A stretch of DNA of 25,471 nucleotides, taken from the NCBI GenBank assembly GCA_910583885.1, contig CAJUAC010000039.1:1-25471 (forward strand), given 5' to 3'. The stretch's first letter is position 1. The number at the start of each line of letters is the position of its first letter. The notes beneath the pieces are model-generated. The model saw nothing but the letters and a program-made list of their open reading frames with translations, was not told the DNA's origin and did not search any database. This stretch comes from an uncultured Oscillospiraceae bacterium (GTDB taxonomy: Bacteria; Bacillota; Clostridia; Oscillospirales; Oscillospiraceae). A program made the translations under genes and the position numbers. Shown here one piece after another: positions 13,941 through 21,192 of the stretch.

Positions 13941-16370
13941 TTGGGTAATATCGTAAACAAGTACAAGATCAATGAGCTGGCGCGGGATTTCGGGATGCAG
14001 ACCAAGCAGATTATTGAGATCCTTGGGAAGTACTTTGACACGCCGAAAAAGTCCGGCCAGAACATGGACAGCCGCGAACTGAATGTCGTGTTCGAGTACC
14101 TGACCCAGAACAACCAGATCAGCAGCATCCAATCCATTTACGCCGACACCCCGCCGGCAGAAAAGGCGAAGCCCGCCCAGCCTGGTGAGAAGGGCGCGAA
14201 GCCTGCGCCCCAGCAGTCCAAGCCCGCCCCGTCCGGGGGAGGGCAGCAGCCTGCCCAGCAGCAAAAGGGCCAGCCGCAGCAGAAGAACCAGCAGCAAAGG
14301 CAGCAGCCCCAGAGACAGCAGCAGGCGCAGCAGCCCCAGCAATCTCAGCAATCCCAGCAGCAGCTTGTGAACCGGGTGCCGAAGACCAAGGTGGTGGATA
14401 CCCGCAAGGCCACCAATGTCAATCTGGATAAATACGACGAGAAGCTCCAGGATATGGCCGAGCGCAGCAGCACGGGCAGCAAGCGGAACATGGACCAGAG
14501 CAAGGAGAAGTTCCGCAATGCGGGCAGCAAGAAGCGCGGGCAGATGACCTTCTCCAACAAGCGCCGCCAGGAGGAGGCGGAGAAGCTGCGCCGCCTCCAG
14601 CTGGAGATCGCAAAAAAGACGCCCCTGACAGTCAAGATCCCCCCGGAGATCAGCGTGGGCGAGCTGGCCAGCCGGATGAAAAAGACCGGGGCTGAGGTGG
14701 TCAAGTGCCTGATGAAGAACGGCGTCATGGCCTCCCTGAGCCAGCTCATCGACTTCGACACCGCCGCCATCATTGCCGAGGAGCTGGGATGCAAGGTGGA
14801 GCAGGAGATTGTCGTCACCATCGAGGAGAAGCTGATTGACGCCACAGAGGATAAGCCGGAGGATCTGGTCCCCCGCGCACCGGTGGTGGTGGTCATGGGC
14901 CACGTGGACCACGGCAAGACCTCCCTGCTGGATTATATCCGCGATGCCAGCGTGGCCTCCGGCGAGGCCGGCGGCATCACCCAGCACATCGGCGCTTACC
15001 AGACCCAGATTGGCGGCAAGCCCATCACCTTCCTGGACACCCCAGGCCACGAGGCCTTTACCTCCATGCGCGCCCGCGGCGCCATGGTCACGGATATTGC
15101 CATCCTGGTAGTGGCGGCAGAGGACGGCATCATGCCCCAGACGGTGGAGTCCATCAACCACGCCAAGGCGGCCAACATCCCCATCATTGTTGCCATCAAC
15201 AAGATGGATAAGCCGGAAGCCAACCCGGACCGCATCAAGCAGCAGCTCACCGAGTATGAGCTGGTAGCCGAGGAGTGGGGCGGCCAGACCATCATCTGCC
15301 CCATCTCCGCCAAGACCGGCATGGGGATCGAGACCCTGCTGGAGATGGTCTCCCTGACCGCCGAGGTGGCGGAGCTGAAGGCCAATCCCAGCCGCGCTGC
15401 CCAGGGCACAGTGGTAGAGGCCCGCCTGGACAAGGGCCGCGGCCCGGTAGCCACCCTGCTGGTGCAGAACGGGACGCTGCACCTGGGCGATATCATCATT
15501 GCCGGCACTGCCGTAGGCCGTGTGCGGGCTATGGTGGACAGCAAGGGCGCGCGCCTGACAGAGGCCGGCCCCTCCGTACCTGTGGAGATCACAGGATTGG
15601 GGGAGGTTCCCGGTGCGGGCAGCACCTTCAACGCCGTGGCCGACGAGCGTCTGGCCCGGGAGCTGGTGGAGCAGCGCAAGACGGAGGAGCGGGCGAAGGC
15701 CGCCGCCCCTGTCCAGAAGGTCAGCCTGGAGGATCTGTTCAGCCAGATCCAGGCTGGCGAAGTGAAGGATTTGAACATTATCGTCAAGGCCGACGTACAG
15801 GGCTCTGCCGAGGCGGTGAAGAGCAGCCTGGAGAAGCTCAGCAACGAGGAGGTTCGTGTGCGGGTGATCCACTCTGGCGTAGGCGCGATCAGCGAGAGCG
15901 ACGTGATGCTGGCTGCTACGTCCAAGGCGATTATTGTTGGTTTTAATGTCCGCCCCGACGCGTCGGCGCGGGACAACGCAGCCCGCAGCAATGTGGATAT
16001 GCGGATGTACCGGGTAATTTACGACGCCATCAACGAGGTGGAGGCTGCCATGAAGGGTATGCTGGCCCCCAAGTTCCGGGAGGCGCTGATTGGCCATGCG
16101 GAGATCCGGCAGACCTACAAGGTCTCCGGCGTGGGCACTGTAGCTGGCTGCTACGTCCAGGACGGCAAGATCCAGCGTTCCTGCCAGGTGCGTATTGTCC
16201 GGGACGGCGTGGTCATCCACGAGGGGATGCTGGCCTCCCTCCAGCGCTTCAAGGATGCGGTCAAGGAGGTTGCCTCCGGCTACGAGTGCGGTATGACGAT
16301 TGAGAAGTTCAATGATATCAAGGAAGGGGATATCATTGAGTGCTTTGTGATGGAGCAGATCGAAGCGTAG
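13941..16370 (+). CDS. infB: translation initiation factor IF-2
   Basis: IF-2 is the GTPase that brings initiator tRNA to the ribosome. The N-terminal helix-turn domain reads NKYKINELARDFGMQTKQIIEIL. A low-complexity Gln/Pro/Lys linker follows (about residues 70-140), then a second IF2_N motif (PPEISVGELASRMKKTGAEVVKCLM). The G domain carries GHVDHGKT at about 320, DTPGH at about 366 and NKMD at about 420; domains II-IV follow, to 809 residues. The start was set to TTG at 13941 because GGAGG lies 8 bases upstream and family members begin at this point. The ATG at 13905 has no ribosome binding site and lies in a hairpin arm. The linker, unusually rich in Gln, is encoded largely by CAG. Confidence 0.95.
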   Translation: MGNIVNKYKINELARDFGMQTKQIIEILGKYFDTPKKSGQNMDSRELNVVFEYLTQNNQISSIQSIYADTPPAEKAKPAQPGEKGAKPAPQQSKPAPSGGGQQPAQQQKGQPQQKNQQQRQQPQRQQQAQQPQQSQQSQQQLVNRVPKTKVVDTRKATNVNLDKYDEKLQDMAERSSTGSKRNMDQSKEKFRNAGSKKRGQMTFSNKRRQEEAEKLRRLQLEIAKKTPLTVKIPPEISVGELASRMKKTGAEVVKCLMKNGVMASLSQLIDFDTAAIIAEELGCKVEQEIVVTIEEKLIDATEDKPEDLVPRAPVVVVMGHVDHGKTSLLDYIRDASVASGEAGGITQHIGAYQTQIGGKPITFLDTPGHEAFTSMRARGAMVTDIAILVVAAEDGIMPQTVESINHAKAANIPIIVAINKMDKPEANPDRIKQQLTEYELVAEEWGGQTIICPISAKTGMGIETLLEMVSLTAEVAELKANPSRAAQGTVVEARLDKGRGPVATLLVQNGTLHLGDIIIAGTAVGRVRAMVDSKGARLTEAGPSVPVEITGLGEVPGAGSTFNAVADERLARELVEQRKTEERAKAAAPVQKVSLEDLFSQIQAGEVKDLNIIVKADVQGSAEAVKSSLEKLSNEEVRVRVIHSGVGAISESDVMLAATSKAIIVGFNVRPDASARDNAARSNVDMRMYRVIYDAINEVEAAMKGMLAPKFREALIGHAEIRQTYKVSGVGTVAGCYVQDGKIQRSCQVRIVRDGVVIHEGMLASLQRFKDAVKEVASGYECGMTIEKFNDIKEGDIIECFVMEQIEA

Positions 16371-16376
16371 CAGATT

Positions 16377-16437
16377 GTTCCTTTTTGTGCGGACAAAAAG
16401 GAACCAAAAAGCCGCTCAGGGGGCCCCGCCCCCTGAG
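16377..16437. repeat. tandem-hairpin element, copy A (terminator after infB)
   Basis: Hairpin 1: GTTCCTTTTTGT (16377-16388) with ACAAAAAGGAAC (16393-16404), 12 bp, loop GCGG. Hairpin 2: CTCAGGGGGC (16415-16424) with GCCCCCTGAG (16428-16437), 10 bp, loop CCC. On the minus strand hairpin 2 is followed by CGGCTTTTTGG, giving an intrinsic terminator. The remainder up to 16645 has no gene; it includes an 8-bp hairpin at 16614-16634 just past the 62-residue gene. Confidence 0.7.
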
Positions 16438-16645
16438 AACCCCCCATTTGGGTTTTATTGCGCCCGAGGCACGGTCTGGCCGGGCTAAACCGCTGCTGTC
16501 CGCTTATCGGGCGAAGCGTCTCCTTTCAGGTGTCCCAGCGCAGGCCCCTGCCAAAATAAGGGCGTTGTGCGCTGCTCCCTTGGGGCGCGGGACGGGGATT
16601 CGACGAATACAGGGGGCGGGCTTCACGCCCGCCCTCTCTCTTACA

Positions 16646-16834
16646 TTACTCCAGTTCCCGCAGATCCTCCGGATTCAGGCAGCTTACTGCAATTTCCAGT
16701 GCCAGCCGGAACCCTTTCTCAAACGCATACTGCCCATAGGCCTGGACCGGGTCGCCCCGTAAATATTCTGGGACGTTCTCTGGCCTGTAGGGCACACACC
16801 AGACTTGAAACAGTTCTTCAAATAGGACATTCAT
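16646..16834 (-). CDS. 62-residue hypothetical protein in the infB-rbfA insert
   Basis: The product is a 62-residue acidic, soluble protein with predicted helical ends: NVLFEELFQVW at the start and YAFEKGFRLALEIAVSCLNPEDLRELE at the end, joined by a PYRPENVPEYLRGDPVQAYG turn region. I do not recognise it; the FEKGFRLALEIA helix is vaguely like those in small phage or element-associated proteins, but that is weak. It is likely real: GAGGTG lies 6 bases before the ATG and a near-perfect promoter (TTGACA, 17, TATACT) precedes it. That promoter is embedded in a palindrome shared with the divergent XRE gene. It may be the regulated partner of that regulator, possibly an addiction- or phage-type pair; this is inference. 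Confidence 0.6.
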   Translation of the reverse strand: MNVLFEELFQVWCVPYRPENVPEYLRGDPVQAYGQYAFEKGFRLALEIAVSCLNPEDLRELE

Positions 16835-16860
16835 TATAACACCTCACAATAAACAGATTT

Positions 16861-16900
16861 ATACCGAACTGTAGTATTAGTATATACTACGTTTCGGTAT
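16861..16900. promoter_or_regulatory. palindromic operator between the 62-residue gene and the XRE gene
   Basis: Arms ATACCGAACTGTAGTA (16861-16876) and TACTACGTTTCGGTAT (16885-16900) are complementary apart from two bases, with an 8-base centre that itself includes AGTATATACT. This is the size and symmetry expected for a dimeric Cro/C1-type repressor, and the XRE gene starts 16 bases later. Confidence 0.7.
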
Positions 16901-16907
16901 ATGTCAA
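16879..16907 (-). promoter_or_regulatory. consensus promoter of the 62-residue gene
   Basis: On the minus strand TTGACA (16907-16902), exactly 17 bases, then TATACT (16884-16879). The operator arm 16885-16900 occupies the spacer, so a bound repressor would block polymerase. A plus-strand TATACT (16883-16888) overlaps it and may serve the XRE gene. Confidence 0.8.
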
Positions 16908-16916
16908 GGAGTTTTC

Positions 16917-17135
16917 ATGGAGCCAGACTTGATCTTTGCAAAAAGAATCCAACAGCTGCGAAAAGAGCGTGGTTTAACGCAAAAAGAGTTGGGAGACGAG
17001 GTTGATTTATCTCAAAAGGCAATCAGCACGATTGAAAGCGGCTTTCGCACCACCACTTTTGAAAAACTAGTTTTGCTGGCTAAATTCTTCGATGTCTCCA
17101 CAGACTATCTGTTAGGGCTGAAGGATGAGCCGTAA
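16917..17135 (+). CDS. small XRE/Cro-C1 family regulator
   Basis: The 72-residue protein is a single helix-turn-helix domain: FAKRIQQLRKERGLTQKELGDEVDLSQKAISTIESGFRTTTFEKLVLLAKFFDVSTDYLLGL. This is the standard stand-alone Cro/C1 form seen in phage repressors and toxin-antitoxin or mobile-element control. AAGGAG lies 5 bases before the ATG. The codons are markedly AT-richer than those of infB and rbfA on either side, a sign of transfer. A palindromic operator directly upstream is probably its own binding site, controlling itself and the divergent 62-residue gene. Confidence 0.88.
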   Translation: MEPDLIFAKRIQQLRKERGLTQKELGDEVDLSQKAISTIESGFRTTTFEKLVLLAKFFDVSTDYLLGLKDEP

Positions 17136-17342
17136 GGGGCGGCAGGGTATCGAAAAAGGCCGTCAGAGGCAGGGCACAGCGCCCTTATTTTCGCAGAAGA
17201 CTAGCCTAAGAGCATACTTGCGCAGAAGTACAATCCGTCGAAGGCGCAGGGAGCGATTTAGACTGGCCAGACTGGGCCCTTGGGCGAAAAAATAAAAAAA
17301 TAGCCCGGGATACAGCCCCAGCAGGGGGCTGGCGGTTTTTCC
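17136..17342. other. gene-free spacer upstream of rbfA
   Basis: No protein-like frame is visible. It includes CAGCCCC/GGGGCTG (7-bp stem) and an A-rich GAAAAAATAAAAAAATAG tract, which on the minus strand gives long T-runs. No convincing rbfA promoter is visible, so rbfA is either read through from infB or has a promoter I cannot recognise. Confidence 0.4.
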
Positions 17343-17404
17343 GCCCACTTTTTGGCGGCAAAAAGTGGGCCGGGGGTCTGGGGCGCGGAGCCCCAGGGGG
17401 CCCC
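17343..17404. repeat. tandem-hairpin element, copy B (upstream of rbfA)
   Basis: Hairpin 1: GCCCACTTTTTG (17343-17354) with CAAAAAGTGGGC (17359-17370), 12 bp and, as in copy A, a GCGG loop. Hairpin 2: CTGGGGC (17378-17384) with GCCCCAG (17390-17396), extended by GGGG/CCCC outer pairing. It lies 26 bases before the rbfA start and so within its likely leader. Confidence 0.65.
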
Positions 17405-17429
17405 GAACAGAAGAAATGAGGTATACACG

Positions 17430-17822
17430 ATGGCAAGCAACCGAATCGGACGAATCAACGAAGAAATCCAACGCGAGCTGAGTACGCTGCTGCGTACCGT
17501 CAAGGACCCGCGCCTGCAAAACGCCCTGGTCACAATCACCCACGTAGACACCACCAGCGACCTGCGCTACGCCCGGATTTTCATTTCTGCACTGGACAAG
17601 GGGCAGGAGGCTGAGATGATGAAGGGCCTGAAATCGGCCTCCGGCTACCTGCGCCGGGAGCTGGGGGCGGCTCTCCGCCTGCGCTATACGCCAGAGCTAC
17701 AATTTATTGCCGATGATTCCATTGAGCAGGGGGCCCATATCCTGGAAATGCTGCGCAACCCGGAGGTAGTCAAGCCCGCCAACCCTGCCAATGCCCATAT
17801 CAATTTGGAGGAAGAGGAGTGA
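17430..17822 (+). CDS. rbfA: 30S ribosome-binding factor RbfA
   Basis: The 130-residue protein acts in late 30S maturation and cold adaptation. Family landmarks are RIGRINEEIQRELSTLLRT at the N-terminus, DPRL, VTITHVDTTSDLRYARIFIS, the SASGYLRRELGAALRLRYTPELQFIADDSIEQGAHI block and an acidic tail. The ATG at 17430 has GAGGT 8 bases upstream. The longer open frame upstream covers the tandem hairpins and is rejected. Its TGA shares one base with the ATG of the nrnA gene (TGATG). rbfA normally follows infB directly; here about 1.06 kb with two foreign-looking genes separates them. Confidence 0.95.
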   Translation: MASNRIGRINEEIQRELSTLLRTVKDPRLQNALVTITHVDTTSDLRYARIFISALDKGQEAEMMKGLKSASGYLRRELGAALRLRYTPELQFIADDSIEQGAHILEMLRNPEVVKPANPANAHINLEEEE

Positions 17823-18778
17823 TGGCCGTGACGCCCAAGGAGGCTGCCGCCCTGCTGCGGCAGAAGGACAAGATTTTGATCCTGACCCATCGCCGCCCAG
17901 ACGGCGATACCATCGGCTGTGCTGTGGGGCTCTGCCTCGCCCTGCGGCAGCTGGGCAAGGCCGCATTCCTGCTGGAAAACCCGGATATTACCCAGACCAA
18001 TGCCGTCTACGCCGCCCCCTGCTGGGCGGAGGCGGATTTCCAGCCGGAATTTGTCGTGTCGGTGGACATCGCCGCCAGGAGCCTTTTTTTCCCGGCGGCG
18101 GAGGCGTACATCGGCCAGATCGGCCTGGCAATCGACCACCACCCCTCTTTTGAGGGCTTCGGGGCCTGCCAGTGCGTGGACGCCTCCCGGGCCGCCTGCG
18201 GCGAGATCGTCTATGAGATCTGCCAGGAGCTGGGGGAGCTCACACCGGCGGTGGCCCTGCCCCTGTATGTGGCTGTATCAACAGATACAGGCTGCTTCGT
18301 CTATGCGAATACGACCGCCAATACCCACCGGGTAGCGGCGGCGCTGCTGGAAACCGGCATCGACTATTTTGCCGTCAATAAACGCCACTTCCGTACCAAG
18401 AGCCGTAAGCGCATCGCCCTGGAGGCGGCGATGCTGGGGGATATGGCGTTTTTCCACGAGGGGCGGGGCGTATTCATGGCCGTCCCTCTGGCACTGATGG
18501 AGCGGGTTGGCGCTTCGGAGAACGACGCGGAGGACCTGTCCACCTTGGCGGGGCTGGTGGAGGGCGTGGACTGCGGCGCAGTGCTGCGGGAGCTGCGCCC
18601 GGACGAGTGGAAGCTGAGCCTGCGCACAGGAGCAAATGGCCGGGTGAATGCTACGGCAGCCTGCCGTCTCCTGGGTGGCGGCGGCCACGCCATGGCGGCT
18701 GGTGCGACTCTGACGGGGAGCCTGGAGCAGGTAAAGGAGCAGGTCTTGCGGGCTGTGGATGCGGTCAAGCGGGAGTAA
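17822..18778 (+). CDS. nrnA: DHH/DHHA1 phosphoesterase NrnA (oligoribonuclease / pAp phosphatase)
   Basis: The 318-residue protein degrades short oligoribonucleotides and dephosphorylates 3'-phosphoadenosine 5'-phosphate in the cytoplasm. The DHH domain shows THRRPDGDTIG at residues 22-32, VVSVDIA, AIDHHPSFEGFG and VSTDTGCF; the DHHA1 domain ends with GGGGHAMAAGATL. Length and order fit Firmicute NrnA. The ATG at 17822 overlaps the rbfA stop by one base and uses the GGAGGAAGAGGAG within rbfA, so translation is coupled. A GTG one codon upstream is an alternative. The next expected gene of this operon, truB, is not present; a bidirectional terminator follows. Confidence 0.92.
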   Translation: MAVTPKEAAALLRQKDKILILTHRRPDGDTIGCAVGLCLALRQLGKAAFLLENPDITQTNAVYAAPCWAEADFQPEFVVSVDIAARSLFFPAAEAYIGQIGLAIDHHPSFEGFGACQCVDASRAACGEIVYEICQELGELTPAVALPLYVAVSTDTGCFVYANTTANTHRVAAALLETGIDYFAVNKRHFRTKSRKRIALEAAMLGDMAFFHEGRGVFMAVPLALMERVGASENDAEDLSTLAGLVEGVDCGAVLRELRPDEWKLSLRTGANGRVNATAACRLLGGGGHAMAAGATLTGSLEQVKEQVLRAVDAVKRE

Positions 18779-18781
18779 ACT

Positions 18782-18843
18782 GCCTTTTTCGCTTTGGGAA
18801 AAGGCAAAAAAACGAACCGGGCGGGACTGCGGTCCCGCCTGGT
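18782..18843. terminator. tandem-hairpin element, copy C; bidirectional terminator after nrnA
   Basis: Hairpin 1: GCCTTTTTC (18782-18790) with GGAAAAGGC (18797-18805). Hairpin 2: a 12-bp stem from 18816-18827 and 18832-18843 with TGCG loop. On the minus strand hairpin 2 is followed by TCG and seven T, an excellent terminator for the convergent DUF6774-like operon; on the plus strand CTGTTTC follows. Confidence 0.75.
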
Positions 18844-18854
18844 CTGTTTCAGTA

Positions 18855-19049
18855 TTATGTAATGGTTGCGGCTTCAGAGGCCCCGGAACAGCGCTGTTCC
18901 AACAGTTCCGCCTGGGCGGCTAGGGTCTCCAGGGTGTCTCCCAGCTGGCAGAAGACGGAGGATAGCACGGCCAGCTCCAGGGGGGACATACAGCCATACA
19001 TCGCATTGGCTACTGCCGTCACAAGCAAGGACAGCTCCCGCGGGTCCAT
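18855..19049 (-). CDS. DUF6774-like small protein
   Basis: The 64-residue protein reads MDPRELSLLVTAVANAMYGC, then LELAVLSSVFCQLGDTLETLAAQAELLEQ. This pattern (short N-terminal helix, then ELxxLxxxFxQLGDTLxTxxAQ) matches my recollection of DUF6774 proteins, small helical proteins common in gut Eubacteriales with unknown function. GGAGGG lies 6 bases before the ATG at 19049; a slightly earlier ATG at 19055 would touch the ribosome binding site and is unlikely. It begins 21 bases after the CPBP protease gene, so both form one operon, closed by the terminator at 18782-18843. Confidence 0.7.
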   Translation of the reverse strand: MDPRELSLLVTAVANAMYGCMSPLELAVLSSVFCQLGDTLETLAAQAELLEQRCSGASEAATIT

Positions 19050-19070
19050 GGGCATCCCTCCTGGGCCATT

Positions 19071-19940
19071 CTATGCGGCGGGTGGTATAGCAGGTGAACG
19101 CTTCCGGGCAAGGAAACAACAAACTGCCCCATAGCCTACAGCCGAGACCAGCGAGGCCTCCATGCCAAAGCCGCCGCCCGTCAGCAGGATGTTTTCAGAC
19201 GGGATGATGACGGAGAGGAGCGGCGAACCGTAGGCCCCCTCCGCAGTGGTAATATGCAGGAGGTCTGTCACCATCACCAGATTCCAGACAGTATGGATCA
19301 CAGCGCTGCTGCCGATGGAGCCGCCCCTGTCAGCGGCCAGCGAAAACATGATGCCCACCAGGGAGCCGCTGGCAAGCAGCAACAGGACTCCAGATAGGGA
19401 GTAGGCCTCCATATTGAGGAGGTGGGCACAGCCGAAGAGGATGGACGGTACGAGGATGGCAGCCCACTTGTTCCATCTCCGCTCAATCAGCGTCATCATG
19501 TAGCCGCGAAAGAGCATCTCCTCCTTGATCCCGGCCGACAGGGCAAAGAGGAGGGAGGAAACAATTACGCCCACCATAGTCCCCGGCGGGACAGGATAGA
19601 CGGCCTGCGTCCCAACCACCAGGTAGAAGGCGGCCACAGCGGCGGGGAGCAGGAAAGCGCAGGCGGCTGCCCAGCCCTTGATGGAAAAGGTGATGCGGAA
19701 GCTGGACATAGGAAGATGGAGGATCTTAACTGTGTAGAGCCAGAAAAGCAGCCAGGTCAGGAGGAGCGCCGCGAGGGAACGCACGGCTAAGTACATCCAG
19801 CTCTCCGGCAGAGGGACGGCGGAAAAGACAACATCCAGAGCAATCGAGCTGCACAAGTCGCCTGCCAGGAAGAGGACGAAATAGATCACGATCTGCTTAA
19901 TGGTTCCGGCGGTCGAGTCCCACGGGTTCTGCCTGTGCAT
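19071..19940 (-). CDS. CPBP family intramembrane glutamic endopeptidase
   Basis: The 289-residue integral membrane protein has about eight hydrophobic segments. The CPBP/Abi signature is complete: KEEMLFRGY with E140, E141 and R145, FGCAHLLN with H173, and AVIHTVWNL with H216 and N220. Relatives are Rce1-like proteases; in bacteria some confer bacteriocin self-immunity or process peptides, but the substrate here is unknown. The ATG at 19940 follows AAAGGAGGGG; the frame open upstream of it crosses the promoter and is non-coding. It leads an operon with the DUF6774-like gene and has a nearly consensus promoter at 19993-20021. Confidence 0.88.
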   Translation of the reverse strand: MHRQNPWDSTAGTIKQIVIYFVLFLAGDLCSSIALDVVFSAVPLPESWMYLAVRSLAALLLTWLLFWLYTVKILHLPMSSFRITFSIKGWAAACAFLLPAAVAAFYLVVGTQAVYPVPPGTMVGVIVSSLLFALSAGIKEEMLFRGYMMTLIERRWNKWAAILVPSILFGCAHLLNMEAYSLSGVLLLLASGSLVGIMFSLAADRGGSIGSSAVIHTVWNLVMVTDLLHITTAEGAYGSPLLSVIIPSENILLTGGGFGMEASLVSAVGYGAVCCFLARKRSPAIPPAA

Positions 19941-19992
19941 CGGAAACCCCTCCTTTACAATATATGTGAGCGCAAGGCTATTGCATTGTTGC

Positions 19993-20021
19993 AGTATAGC
20001 ATGGCGTGTGGGGGAAGTCAA
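19993..20021 (-). promoter_or_regulatory. promoter of the CPBP protease operon
   Basis: On the minus strand TTGACT (20021-20016), 17 bases, TATACT (19998-19993): five of six bases match in each box. The leader is about 45 bases. Confidence 0.8.
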
Positions 20022-20184
20022 TAGATTGGGAATTCTGGGAAGTGTCCAAAGACAAAGTTAAGGGAAATCAAGAAGGGAAAAGGGGACAGCAGCCCTTGGA
20101 TGTCGGGAGCGATAGAGGTCTTTCTGGAGGCCAAAACGGTTGTAGGCCTGAACAAAAACAGCAAGAACCGCCTGTGTAGGCTTG

Positions 20185-20436
20185 TCAAAGAAATTGGACG
20201 AGGAGTTCAAGAGGAGAACGCCAGTGGAAAGGCCATATCGGTAAGCTGTTAGAGCGACGATTATGAGCGGCAAGTTGTTTCTCAAAGTCAGCCAGAGAGA
20301 AGAAAGAATGGACAGAATATAAGTGTTTTTGGTCTTCTCGGTGACTGCGTTCGACCTTGCCATAGGGACGGATCAATTTATGCAGGATACCCAACTCTGC
20401 GGATGTGACCATCTCTCGGTTGTGTTGATGTGACAA
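20185..20436 (-). pseudogene. C-terminal remnant of a DDE (IS481-like) transposase
   Basis: The frame reads LGILHKLIRPYGKVERSHREDQ, then HSFFSLADFEKQLAAHNRRSNSLPIWPFHWRSPLELLVQF. This matches the C-terminal end of integrase-core transposases whose canonical form has RPYTPRHNGKVERSHREDN; here five residues (about TPRHN) are missing between RPY and GKVE, an in-frame 15-base loss that removes conserved residues. Everything N-terminal of LGI, including the first catalytic Asp residues, is absent, so the gene is dead. It lies just upstream of the tRNA promoter, a plausible old insertion site. No intact terminal inverted repeats were found. The family assignment is from memory of the motif and is moderately sure. 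Confidence 0.65.
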
Positions 20437-20496
20437 CTACTGTCCAACGTGTATTGTACTCCTACAAGCCTTTCCATGAAATTTGTATGGAGACTA

Positions 20497-20525
20497 TTGA
20501 CAAACTTCTTGCTATGTGCTATGAT
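20497..20525 (+). promoter_or_regulatory. promoter of the tRNA cluster
   Basis: TTGACA (20497-20502), exactly 17 bases, TATGAT (20520-20525). The predicted start is about 40 bases before tRNA-Gly. A perfect -35 fits strong stable-RNA transcription. Confidence 0.85.
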
Positions 20526-20572
20526 ATCAGCAATGACAGTTTGTTGGGGCGGAGTGAACAGGTGATCCATAT

Positions 20573-20647
20573 GCGGGTGTAGCACAATGGCCAGGGCACC
20601 AGCCTTCCAAGCTGGGGATGCGAGTTCGATTCTCGTCACCCGCTCCA
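20573..20647 (+). tRNA. tRNA-Gly (UCC)
   Basis: Acceptor GCGGGTG pairs with CACCCGC; anticodon stem CCAGC/GCTGG encloses CTTCCAA with anticodon TCC. The T loop GTTCGATTC is present and CCA is encoded. Confidence 0.95.
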
Positions 20648-20652
20648 AATAC

Positions 20653-20729
<77 letters not shown>

Positions 20730-20745
20730 AGTTATGTTGTATCTG

Positions 20746-20822
<77 letters not shown>

Positions 20823-20829
20823 TGAATGC

Positions 20830-20865
20830 AAGGGATTGGGAGTATAAATCCCAATCCCTTGTTTT
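20830..20865 (+). terminator. terminator-like hairpin inside the tRNA cluster
   Basis: AAGGGATTGGGA (20830-20841) and TCCCAATCCCTT (20849-20860) form a perfect 12-bp stem with a 7-base loop, followed by GTTTTCC. It lies between tRNA-His and tRNA-Gln. Confidence 0.65.
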
Positions 20866-20883
20866 CCACTTAGCCAGCCATAT

Positions 20884-20958
20884 TGGGGTGTCGCCAAGTG
20901 GTAAGGCACGGGACTTTGACTCCCGCATCCGCTGGTTCGAGTCCAGCCATCCCAGCCA
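20884..20958 (+). tRNA. tRNA-Gln (UUG)
   Basis: Acceptor TGGGGTG pairs with CATCCCA, beginning with U as usual for tRNA-Gln. Anticodon stem CGGGA/TCCCG encloses CTTTGAC with anticodon TTG. CCA is encoded. Confidence 0.95.
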
Positions 20959-20961
20959 GTT

Positions 20962-21037
20962 GACCCGTTAGCTCAGTCGGCAGAGCAACTGCCTTTTAAG
21001 CAGTGGGTCCGGGGTTCGAATCCCCGACGGGTCACCA
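20962..21037 (+). tRNA. tRNA-Lys (UUU)
   Basis: Acceptor GACCCGT pairs with ACGGGTC; anticodon stem ACTGC/GCAGT encloses CTTTTAA with anticodon TTT. CCA is encoded. It is the last tRNA and borders the integrated element. Confidence 0.95.
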
Positions 21038-21040
21038 GTG

Positions 21041-21074
21041 AAAACCCTTGAACCGCAATGGTTTGAGGGTTTTT
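21041..21074 (+). terminator. intrinsic terminator of the tRNA cluster
   Basis: AAAACCCTTGAACC (21041-21054) pairs with GGTTTGAGGGTTTT (21060-21073), 14 bp with two wobbles and a GCAAT loop, ending in a T-run and TCTATT. Confidence 0.85.
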
Positions 21075-21143
21075 CTATTACCTTTTTCTTCCACTTGCTA
21101 TTCCTGTAATCTACCGCCTTTGGGGGTGTTTTAGGGTATCTTT

Positions 21144-21192
21144 GTTGCAAAAGTGTTGCAAATTTTCAAGAAGCTTCAAACCGTTGCAACAC
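21144..21192. repeat. TTGCAA repeats near the presumed left end of the integrated element
   Basis: GTTGCAA occurs at 21144 and 21155; GTGTTGCAA (21153-21161) and TTGCAACAC (21184-21192) form an inverted pair across 22 bases. A second GGTTTGAG-R-G match to the tRNA terminator arm follows at about 21197. These fit integrase core or arm sites of an attL, but the partner attR is outside the window, so it is unproven. Confidence 0.4.

Noticed and set aside
13905..13941. ATG 13905 as the infB start
   Set aside because: No ribosome binding site and inside the arm of a 14-bp stem; TTG 13941 has GGAGG at 8 bases and matches the IF-2 N-terminus.
13938..16220. 760-codon minus-strand open frame opposite infB
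   Set aside because: A complementary-frame artefact of GC-rich infB; Leu/His/Gly-rich and without a start signal, while IF-2 is certain.
16340..16762. Plus-strand frame overlapping the end of infB and the tandem hairpins
   Set aside because: No ribosome binding site; the translation runs through two perfect hairpins and is Arg/Pro/Ala-rich. Treated as intergenic repeat DNA.
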